In this document: positions 1 through 5,053 of the stretch, piece after piece
How positions within the stretch are numbered: the stretch's first letter is position 1
Layout: every line of letters starts with the position of its first letter
Assembly (NCBI GenBank): GCA_025356925.1
Contig: JANXQE010000720.1
Span: 1-5,334 of the forward strand
DNA length: 5,334 nucleotides
Origin: Limisphaerales bacterium
Lineage (GTDB): Bacteria > Verrucomicrobiota > Verrucomicrobiia > Limisphaerales > UBA8199
Reading direction: 5' to 3'
The notes under the pieces: model-generated
What the model was told of the DNA's origin: nothing
Databases searched by the model: none
The model's input: only the letters and a program-made list of their open reading frames with translations
Program-made: the position numbers and the translations under genes

Positions 1-145
1 CGCCCATGTCAGGCGCACACGAGGCAATGCACCGAATGAACGGCACGAACACACGTTTACGATTCTTGTGTCTCTCGATGCCGCTCATCGGTGATTTTGG
101 TCGTTCAGCCCAAGCCTCGCCCTCGACAATTCCAGGTCGACGGTA

Positions 146-161
146 GAGTTTACTCGTGAGT
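146..161. promoter_or_regulatory. Candidate antitoxin operator (overlapping inverted repeats at the start codon)
   Basis: Three 4-base blocks alternate in orientation with a 6-base period: GAGT (146-149), ACTC (152-155) and GAGT (158-161). They form two overlapping inverted repeats that cover the GTG start of the antitoxin. Type II antitoxins commonly repress their own operon by binding short inverted repeats near the start, so this is a plausible operator. The half-sites are short and could arise by chance. No convincing -35/-10 pair was recognised upstream. Confidence 0.22.
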
Positions 162-344
162 CAGACATTGCAATACCTGACTAACGAGCACGGCGAACGA
201 ACCGCCGTCGTGCTCCCAATCACCGATTGCGAAAAGCTTTTGGAAGACTTGGACGATCTCGCGACCGTCGCCGAGCGCCGGGAGGAGCCGGTCATTGCGC
301 ACGAGCAATTCTTGACCGAACTGAAGCGCGATGGAGTGCTTTAA
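156..344 (+). CDS. Type II toxin-antitoxin system antitoxin (Phd/RelB-like)
   Basis: A 62-residue acidic protein of the kind encoded directly upstream of RelE/ParE-family toxins. The N-terminal half (YLTNEHGERTAVVLPI, residues 7-22) resembles the strand-turn-strand start of Phd/YefM/RelB-like antitoxins. It is followed by an acidic helix (EKLLEDLDDLATVAERR, residues 26-42) and a short C-terminal tail expected to wrap the toxin. The start is GTG at 156, preceded by a GGTAGAG stretch (142-148) that can serve as a weak ribosome binding site. The stop overlaps the toxin start by 14 bases, the usual translational coupling in such pairs. The gene appears intact, unlike its partner. It would neutralise the toxin in the cytoplasm and probably repress its own operon. 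The exact antitoxin family is uncertain; the role rests on length, composition and neighbour. Confidence 0.8.
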   Translation: MSQTLQYLTNEHGERTAVVLPITDCEKLLEDLDDLATVAERREEPVIAHEQFLTELKRDGVL

Positions 345-594
345 GATTCAGTGGCGGGCTTCCACCAAGAAGGACTTGCGGAAATTGCCGCCTCAGGAGG
401 TCGCCAGGATTGTCGCTGCCGTGGAAGATCTCGCCCAGGAGCCGTTTCTGCGCGGCTCCGAGAAGCGGTCTGGTTCCGAGCACACCTAGCGCATCCGCGT
501 CGGCGACTACCGAGTAGTGTACGAGGTGTTCACCGAGTCGCGCATCGTCGAAATTCAGCGCGCGCGGCATCGAAAGGAGGTGTATCGGCGATGA
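331..594 (+). pseudogene. RelE/ParE-family toxin interrupted by an in-frame TAG
   Basis: Reading from the ATG at 331 gives 52 residues, then TAG (487-489), then 34 more codons in the same frame to TGA at 592-594. Read through, the product is 87 codons, the normal size for a RelE-type toxin. It has the expected parts: an N-terminal strand (FKIQWRASTKKDLRKLP), a helix, RIRVGDYRVVYEV immediately after the stop, and the C-terminal HRKEVY signature. RelE-family toxins act as ribosome-dependent mRNA endonucleases, whereas ParE relatives poison gyrase; which applies here cannot be told. The family usually has an aromatic residue, mostly Tyr, at the stop position, so a single TAC or TAT to TAG change explains it. 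The 52-residue product lacks the C-terminal sheet and conserved basic residues, so it should be inactive. No frameshift is needed and the rest of the frame is well preserved, so the mutation is recent, a sequencing error, or read through. Confidence 0.82.
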
Positions 595-601
595 ACAACT
601 G

Positions 602-694
602 GCCGAACAATCACTGGAGCGAATGCAGGCGGGCCACGTCAGTTGGCAATGCGGACCCCCTGGGCCGCACGCGTCGCTCAGTTCACCGTTGGGC
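602..694 (+). other. Integron attC recombination site
   Basis: A 93-bp imperfect palindrome with attC layout. R'' is GCCGAAC (602-608) and R' is GTTGGGC (688-694), which fits GTTRRRY; they pair at 6 of 7 positions. L'' is ACTGGAGCGA (613-622) and L' is TCGCTCAGT (674-682); these pair over 9 bp with one unpaired G (616 or 617), like the extrahelical base that integrases recognise. An inner stem pairs GCGGGCC (629-635) with GGGCCGC (662-668), with one mismatch. In known attC sites the integrase cuts between G and TT of R', here after 688. The site begins 7 bases after the toxin stop and lies in the same orientation as the genes, as expected for a cassette carrying the toxin-antitoxin pair. No second attC and no integrase gene were found in the window, so this is either an isolated cassette or one end of an array. 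Confidence 0.78.
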
Positions 695-899
695 AGACGC
701 GGCAAGCAAGATCCTTTGCCGAGTGGGTTTAGTTGTGATATTTGCGACGAGCAAACAGAAGAGGGTTTCCGCAAACCAGCGCAGCAACCTAAGGCGCCAA
801 GCGCTAATGCTCCACGTCCAGATCGACTAAATCCGGGGTGGACAGGTCGGGCGACTCTGCTAAACCTTTTCGGAACGGCGACCCAACCACAGGCGATCT
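695..899. other. Stretch with no recognised gene between attC and xylB
   Basis: Frames through this stretch do not resemble any protein I know and show no convincing start context. Two small hairpins can be drawn: CGGCAA (700-705) with TTGCCG (716-721), and GGTTT (764-768) with AAACC (773-777). Neither is followed by a T run, so a rho-independent terminator is not supported. The promoter of the xylulokinase gene should lie here, but no clear -35/-10 pair was found. The stretch may be the degraded remainder of the cassette array edge. Confidence 0.5.
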
Positions 900-2432
900 A
901 TGAGAGAACTCTTAATCGGCATCGATAGCGGCACCCAGTCCACTAAAGTCCTGGTCATTGACTCACGCGATGGCAAGGTCCTTGCCTCGGCTAGTCAGGA
1001 ATACGGCCTCCTCCCCGGCTTGCCGCCGGGCGCTAAAGAGCAGCACCCTCACTCCTGGCGGGACGCTACGGCCAGCTCGATTCGACGGGCTTTACGCCAG
1101 GCCAAAGCCGTGGGGGGCGAGGTCAAAGCCATCGGCGTCAGCGGCCAGCAACACGGATTCGTGCCGCTGGACAAACACGACGCCGTGATTCGACCCGCCA
1201 AGCTCTGGTGTGATACTTCCACTACGGCCGAATGCGAGGAGATCACCGAGGAGTTGGGCGGGTTGAAGAAAGCCATCCGCCTGCTCGGTAATGCTGTTTT
1301 GCCAGGGTTTACCGCCCCGAAGATCCTTTGGTTGAAAAACCATGAGCCCAGGAATTTCGAGCGCCTGGCGACGGTGTTGCTCCCGCACGATTACCTGAAC
1401 TTCTGGCTGACCGGCGAGAAAGTCATGGAATACGGCGACGCGAGCGGAACCGCATTGTTGGATGTTCGCAAGCGCAAATGGTCTTCCGCGGTCCTTGACG
1501 CCATCGATCCTGGACTCGCCTCCAAGTTGCCACCGCTGATCTCAAGCGACAAGCCTGCCGGCTCACTCCAAGCCTCGACGGCCAAGCTTCTTGACTTAAA
1601 CCCGGGAGTGCTGGTCAGCGCCGGGGGCGGCGACAACATGATGGGCGCCATTGGAACCGGCAATACCCGCGAGGGCGTCATCACCGCCAGCTTCGGCACG
1701 AGCGGCACCATTTACGCCTGCGCGGAAAAACCGGTGGTCGATCCTGAGGGTCAGATCGCCGCCTTTTGTGATTCCACCAACCGCTGGTTGCCCTTGCTTT
1801 GTACCATGAATGTGACCGTGGCCACCGAAATGGTGCGCGAAGATTTTGGCTGGTCACACGAAAAATACGCCGCCGAATCCAGCCGGATCGCGGCGGGATC
1901 CAGCGGCCTGCTATTACTGCCTTACTTCGAAGGCGAGCGCACGCCTAACGTGCCGGACGGGACTGGGGTCTGGTTTGGGGTGAACAAAAAGACCTTTGAG
2001 GCGGCCCATTTTGCGCGCGCCGCGATGGAAGGCGTAACGCTGGGCATGAACTACGGTCTGCGCCGGCTGGCGCAGCTCGGGGTCAAGCCTACTCAGATCC
2101 GGGCCACGGGCGGCGGCGCTAAATCAAAAGTGTGGCACCAGATCATGGCCGACGTTTTCGACGCCGAGGTCGTCACGCTGAAAGTCAGTGAGGGCGCGGC
2201 CTATGGCGCCGCCCTGCAAGCACTCTGGTGCTGGCGCTTGCACCAGGGCGAAAGGGTCTCGATCAGCGACATCACCGATCGATTCGTCGAAGTCAACAAG
2301 GGCGAGACAGCGGAACCCGACTCACGGAGCGCCGCCGTTTATCGCGATCTGCAAGGATTGCAGGACGACATGTCCCTGGCCCTGCGTGAGGTGTTCGCAA
2401 AGCATCGCCAGTTCGTCTGCGCCAGGCGTTGA
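900..2432 (+). CDS. xylB: Xylulokinase (FGGY carbohydrate kinase family)
   Basis: A 510-residue cytoplasmic sugar kinase of about the usual family length (E. coli XylB is about 484). It should phosphorylate D-xylulose with ATP to xylulose 5-phosphate for the pentose phosphate pathway. Two FGGY actin-like domains are complete. The N-terminal phosphate loop is IGIDSGTQSTK (6-16). The xylulokinase-type substrate motif SGQQHG is at 81-86 and NAVLPGFTAPK at 131-141, both close to E. coli XylB. AGGGDN (241-246) carries the likely catalytic base Asp245. The ATP-binding side shows FGTSGT (265-270), FEGERTPN (343-350) and GGGA (404-407). The ATG at 900 is chosen because it places the phosphate loop at the extreme N-terminus; AGGCG (891-895) is a weak ribosome binding site. 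No xylose isomerase, transporter or regulator is in the window, so a neighbouring FGGY specificity such as another ketose cannot be excluded. Confidence 0.92.
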   Translation: MRELLIGIDSGTQSTKVLVIDSRDGKVLASASQEYGLLPGLPPGAKEQHPHSWRDATASSIRRALRQAKAVGGEVKAIGVSGQQHGFVPLDKHDAVIRPAKLWCDTSTTAECEEITEELGGLKKAIRLLGNAVLPGFTAPKILWLKNHEPRNFERLATVLLPHDYLNFWLTGEKVMEYGDASGTALLDVRKRKWSSAVLDAIDPGLASKLPPLISSDKPAGSLQASTAKLLDLNPGVLVSAGGGDNMMGAIGTGNTREGVITASFGTSGTIYACAEKPVVDPEGQIAAFCDSTNRWLPLLCTMNVTVATEMVREDFGWSHEKYAAESSRIAAGSSGLLLLPYFEGERTPNVPDGTGVWFGVNKKTFEAAHFARAAMEGVTLGMNYGLRRLAQLGVKPTQIRATGGGAKSKVWHQIMADVFDAEVVTLKVSEGAAYGAALQALWCWRLHQGERVSISDITDRFVEVNKGETAEPDSRSAAVYRDLQGLQDDMSLALREVFAKHRQFVCARR

Positions 2433-2435
2433 GCG

Positions 2436-2464
2436 GCCACAGCAGCGAGCTTCGTTCCTGTGGC
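2436..2464 (+). terminator. Hairpin after xylB, possible terminator
   Basis: GCCACAG (2436-2442) pairs perfectly with CTGTGGC (2458-2464), and an inner GCGA/TCGT stem around AGCT extends the hairpin. It begins 3 bases after the xylulokinase stop. No T tract follows, so it does not fit a classical rho-independent terminator. It could instead protect the mRNA 3' end or belong to a dispersed palindromic repeat. Confidence 0.35.
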
Positions 2465-2593
2465 TTGCCGAGCGCTCGGAACTCGCGCGCCACGGTCGGC
2501 TGGTTCGACCTTCGGTCCTCTCTTCCGGCCTTCGGGTTTAGTCGGGTTCACTCGGCTCCTCGACAACTCGCCCGCTTTTGGTAGGTTCTCCCG
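2465..2593. other. Palindrome-rich gap before thiH
   Basis: This gap contains the perfect 12-base palindrome CCGAGCGCTCGG (2468-2479), the mini-hairpin GACCTTCGGTC (2507-2517), and a second CCTTCGG-type block at about 2529-2535. It also has TCGGGTT-type repeats at about 2533-2549. I searched it for the conserved parts of the TPP (THI box) riboswitch, such as CTGAGA and the ACC-CTGAT segment, and did not see them. The thiH promoter should lie here but is not recognisable. Confidence 0.4.
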
Positions 2594-3790
2594 GTGAGTT
2601 TTGCGACTGAATTCGATTCGTTGACCGGGAAAACGCTCGCGCAGCGTTCTCTCATGTTTTCCTTGGCTAGCGTGCGCACGGCTCTGGGCAAGCCGCGGCT
2701 GTCGCTGAACGACTTTGCCACGCTTATCTCTCCCGCGGGAGGCGAACTGCTGGAGTTGCTTGGGCAGCGGGCGCGGCAAATGACGCAACAACGGTTCGGC
2801 AAGGTCATCCGGCTCTTCGCCCCGCTCTATCTTTCGAACGAGTGCATCAACAACTGCCAATACTGCGGTTTTTCCCGGGATAACCCAATCCTTCGAGTCA
2901 CTCTCGCGGTGGAAGAAGTGCGGGAGGAAGCGCGGGCACTGCTGGCGGAGGGCTTCCGTAATATCCTATTGGTCTCGGGCGAGCACCCGAAATTCGTTTC
3001 GAACGGCTACATGGCGGACTGCGTCGGCGCTATTCATGAGGTGGCTCCCAGCATTTCGCTCGAGATCGGCCCGATGGAAACCCGGGATTACCTCCCGCTG
3101 GTTCAGGCCGGTGCTGAAGGATTAGTCGTCTATCAGGAAACCTACGACCCGGCCGTGTATCACCAGATGCATACCTCCGGCCCGAAGCGGGATTTCGCGT
3201 GGCGGCTTGCCACCCCCGAGCGCGGCTACGCCGCCGGGTTCCGCCGGTTGGGGATCGGCGCACTGTATGGCCTGGCGGACTGGCGTTACGAGGCCATTTG
3301 CCTGGCCGCCCACGCCGAATACCTGCTGCGAAACTGCTGGAAAGCGTGTCTGACCATTTCCCTGCCTCGGCTGCGGCCGTGCGCGGGAGAGTTCCAACCC
3401 TTGACCCATATGAACGATCGGGAAATGGCACAATTGCTCTGCGCTTTCCGGTTGATGTTCCCCGACGTTGGCCTGGTCCTTTCGACCCGTGAATCGCCTC
3501 GGTTGCGGGATGGCCTGGTCCCGCTGGGCGTCACTTTGATGAGCGCGGGCAGCCACACCGAGCCGGGCGGCTATACCGGTGCGGGCCGAAACAATTTGCA
3601 TCATACGAAGGCTGGACGCATTGTGGAACTAGGCGCCAGTGAATGGGCTTCAGCCTCCGGCGAACCCGCCCAGGCCACCGGCCAATTTGACATCGCCGAT
3701 GTGCGCTCGCCTCGAGAAGTGGCGGACACTCTCCGGCGCCTGGGCTACGAGCCGGTGTGGAAGGACTGGGATGCCGCGCTGACTTCTTAG
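2594..3790 (+). CDS. thiH: 2-iminoacetate synthase ThiH (radical SAM tyrosine lyase)
   Basis: ThiH cleaves L-tyrosine with S-adenosylmethionine to give dehydroglycine (2-iminoacetate) and p-cresol; ThiG uses the former to build the thiazole ring of thiamin. The radical SAM cluster motif CxxxCxxC is at Cys84, Cys88 and Cys91, within SNECINNCQYCGFS. Other ThiH landmarks are VSGEH (127-131), VYQETYDP (179-186), the PRLRPC segment (258-263), STRESP (297-302) and the C-terminal PVWKDWD (387-393), all close to E. coli ThiH. At 398 residues it is slightly longer than the E. coli protein (377), mostly through extra sequence between PGGY (324-327) and the C-terminal helix. The start is GTG at 2594, the first possible start after an in-frame TAG at 2582-2584, with GGTAGG seven bases upstream; it aligns with the family N-terminus. 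The enzyme is oxygen-sensitive, so its use suggests anaerobic or microaerobic thiamin synthesis. thiS follows after 47 bases. Confidence 0.95.
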   Translation: MSFATEFDSLTGKTLAQRSLMFSLASVRTALGKPRLSLNDFATLISPAGGELLELLGQRARQMTQQRFGKVIRLFAPLYLSNECINNCQYCGFSRDNPILRVTLAVEEVREEARALLAEGFRNILLVSGEHPKFVSNGYMADCVGAIHEVAPSISLEIGPMETRDYLPLVQAGAEGLVVYQETYDPAVYHQMHTSGPKRDFAWRLATPERGYAAGFRRLGIGALYGLADWRYEAICLAAHAEYLLRNCWKACLTISLPRLRPCAGEFQPLTHMNDREMAQLLCAFRLMFPDVGLVLSTRESPRLRDGLVPLGVTLMSAGSHTEPGGYTGAGRNNLHHTKAGRIVELGASEWASASGEPAQATGQFDIADVRSPREVADTLRRLGYEPVWKDWDAALTS

Positions 3791-3837
3791 GGCTTCCGAA
3801 AACAAACTCTTCAGGCGCCCGTAGCACGCGATTGCCA

Positions 3838-4053
3838 ATGAACCTAAGTCAGGAATGTATCACCGCCAACGGAAAAGAGTTGAAGGCGAACTTACCGTGT
3901 TCGATCGAGAAGTTCCTGCTGTCGCAACAGTTGCTGCCACGCAGTGTTGTGGTCGAGCTCAACGGTGAAGCCGTGAGCCCGTCTGAGTTTTCCCACCGAG
4001 AGGTTCGTTCGGGCGACCGACTCGAAATCGTAAAAATCGTGGCAGGTGGATGA
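3838..4053 (+). CDS. thiS: Sulfur carrier protein ThiS
   Basis: A 71-residue ubiquitin-fold protein of the usual ThiS length, ending in the diagnostic Gly-Gly (GDRLEIVKIVAGG). In the known pathway the C-terminal glycine is adenylylated by ThiF and converted to a thiocarboxylate, which donates sulfur to ThiG for the thiazole ring. The N-terminal strand contains the typical NGK (residues 11-13) and the middle has VVVELNGEAV (42-51), a family signature. ATG at 3838 is chosen because it puts ITANGK near the N-terminus as in other ThiS proteins. TTG at 3832 is possible, and no strong ribosome binding site is seen. It follows thiH on the same strand, so the two are probably co-transcribed. The related carrier MoaD also ends in GG, but the short length and thiH neighbour favour ThiS. 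Partners thiG and thiF are not in the window. Confidence 0.93.
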   Translation: MNLSQECITANGKELKANLPCSIEKFLLSQQLLPRSVVVELNGEAVSPSEFSHREVRSGDRLEIVKIVAGG

Positions 4054-4337
4054 GTTACCCGAGCTGCATGAAGCGCGCAAGTTTCAACGAGATGGTCCGC
4101 GCCCTGCCGACCGATAAAGTCAAACGCGCGCTGGCCATCCTTCAGGAAATCTACCAGCGCCATCCCATGACCCAGGAAGTGTGGGTTAGCTTCAACCAGT
4201 TCGCCCGCCCCAACCTGAACATCCAGGTCGTGCATTGGTGGAACGGGACGGATTACCAGAAATACCTGGCCGGGATGCAAGAAATGAACCTTGCGGGGAA
4301 GGATCGTTTCGATGCTGCAGGAATCGCCTTCGCCTAG
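4050..4337 (+). pseudogene. Fragment of an MscS-type mechanosensitive channel, C-terminal domain only
   Basis: A 95-codon frame whose ATG overlaps the thiS stop as ATGA. From about residue 19 it resembles the C-terminal alpha/beta domain of MscS-family channels. That part includes a helix (DKVKRALAILQEIYQRHP), a strand region (VWVSFNQF), the strand NLNIQVVHWW, and a helix with GMQEMNLAGKDRFDAAGI. In MscS proteins this last part normally runs on into FP and a TV-type ending; here a TAG falls right after AFA. The membrane helices and pore-lining TM3 that make a channel are absent, and the first 18 residues resemble nothing I know. The likeliest reading is a remnant truncated at both ends; a free-standing soluble domain translated by coupling to thiS cannot be excluded. 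The assignment is from remembered family patterns, not a search. Confidence 0.6.
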
Positions 4338-4372
4338 CACCCGAAACGACCAGGGCCGCGAGTCCGTAGCAC

Positions 4373-4759
4373 CTAGTTCTTGGAAGTCGCGGTCGCCGGC
4401 AGGGTGCTCGTGACCGAAGCAGTACCCGGCTTCGGCAACGCGTCGTTCAGGTGATATTTCGCGACGATTGGCGCAAAGTCAGCATGCGTCCGCCCGTAAT
4501 CAGCCAACTTCCTGACCAAATCCTGAGTCATAGCGTAATTGTTGGTGTGTTCCATCATCAACTGCGCCGCTTGCGGGGCGACGCTCTCGAGTTCTGAGGT
4601 GGCAAAACGCCACTGGCGCATCAGGAAAATCGTCAGGGTGCCGCTGATTACGATCAATACAAGCAAAAGGGAGGAGACCAATTGCTGCAATTGTTCGTAC
4701 TGCGCCCGCAGATCCTTCAGGTCGGGTTGGGGAGGCGCCGGATTTGGAAGATTATCCAT
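4373..4759 (-). CDS. Small single-pass membrane protein, unknown function (second of pair)
   Basis: A 128-residue protein I do not recognise. Residues 1-13 are Pro-rich and 14-30 form a charged, possibly coiled-coil helix (DLKDLRAQYEQLQQLV). A single transmembrane segment spans about 29-48 and is followed by RQWR. A helical soluble domain covers about 52-104, and the tail is rich in Ala, Thr, Pro and Ser. By the positive-inside rule the orientation is not obvious. Residues 80-104 align without gaps to residues 54-78 of the protein encoded just upstream, sharing Leu, Tyr and Pro-Ile plus many conservative changes, so the two are probably paralogues. The gene begins 6 bases after the stop of that neighbour, and AGGA (4772-4775) about 12 bases upstream of ATG is a possible ribosome binding site, so they form an operon. 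It converges with the MscS-like fragment, with 35 bases between them and no visible terminator. Confidence 0.72.
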   Translation of the reverse strand: MDNLPNPAPPQPDLKDLRAQYEQLQQLVSSLLLVLIVISGTLTIFLMRQWRFATSELESVAPQAAQLMMEHTNNYAMTQDLVRKLADYGRTHADFAPIVAKYHLNDALPKPGTASVTSTLPATATSKN

Positions 4760-4765
4760 AGTGCA

Positions 4766-5053
4766 CTATTTTCCTGCGGGCTTGTTGGTCGGAGCCGCGG
4801 TGGCCGTTTTGGACGGCTTGAAGCCAGCGGCCTCCAGGATGGGGTCAATGGCCTGATTCCGCTTGCTGTATTCCACGGTGTCGTTGATCAACGAGACAAA
4901 TAGGGCCCGGTAAGCCTGCACGTTGGTCATATTGCGCTGCAAATCCCGCAAGCGCATGGCGTTGCGAATATAGAGCCCGCAAAACATTACCGAAATCAGC
5001 GAGCTGGCTACCAACAGGACCAACAGAAATTTTGTTGCCGGACTCTTGTTCAT
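4766..5053 (-). CDS. Small single-pass membrane protein, unknown function (first of pair)
   Basis: A 95-residue protein I do not recognise. It has a short basic N-terminus (MNKSPATK) and one transmembrane segment or uncleaved signal anchor at about residues 8-28. A helical region follows (RLRDLQRNMTNVQAYRALF and beyond to about 78), then a low-complexity Thr/Ala/Pro/Lys tail. There is no obvious signal peptidase site; the Cys at 25 lies inside the hydrophobic stretch and has no clear lipobox. The expected topology is N-terminus inside with the rest outside. The start is supported by a strong GGAGGG ribosome binding site nine bases upstream. That site and the ATG lie inside the end of the msrA frame, whose TGA overlaps this ATG. 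It is followed after 6 bases by a probable paralogue on the same strand. The pair could form a hetero-oligomer in the membrane, but nothing here shows a function. Confidence 0.75.
   Translation of the reverse strand: MNKSPATKFLLVLLVASSLISVMFCGLYIRNAMRLRDLQRNMTNVQAYRALFVSLINDTVEYSKRNQAIDPILEAAGFKPSKTATAAPTNKPAGK

Noticed and set aside
46..91. ACACA/TGTGT pairing near the left edge as a terminator or operator
   Set aside because: Only five base pairs with a long loop; not above chance expectation.
36..109. Possible second, degenerate attC upstream of the antitoxin (GTTCAGC at 103-109)
   Set aside because: GTTCAGC departs from GTTRRRY and no convincing R'' or L'' partner with complementary arms could be found upstream, so the left cassette border stays undefined.
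700..721. Hairpin CGGCAA/TTGCCG as a rho-independent terminator for the cassette
   Set aside because: The stem is only 6 bp with a 10-base loop and no T run follows.
292..774. Long - strand open frame of 160 codons across the toxin-antitoxin region and attC
   Set aside because: It is antisense to the antitoxin, toxin and attC, its composition is Ser/Pro/Cys-rich and it resembles no family; it is an antisense shadow.
351..928. Two + strand open frames (351-830 and 623-928) that run through attC
   Set aside because: They overlap the toxin frame or the attC palindrome, are Arg/Ser-rich, and lack start signals; their translations are simply the translated attC and flanks.
2433..2593. TPP riboswitch upstream of thiH
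   Set aside because: The conserved THI-box segments are not visible; only simple hairpins are present.
2339..2860. - strand open frame of 173 codons between xylB and thiH
   Set aside because: It overlaps the ends of two clearly real genes on the other strand and spans the palindromic gap; its Arg/Pro-rich translation has no family resemblance.
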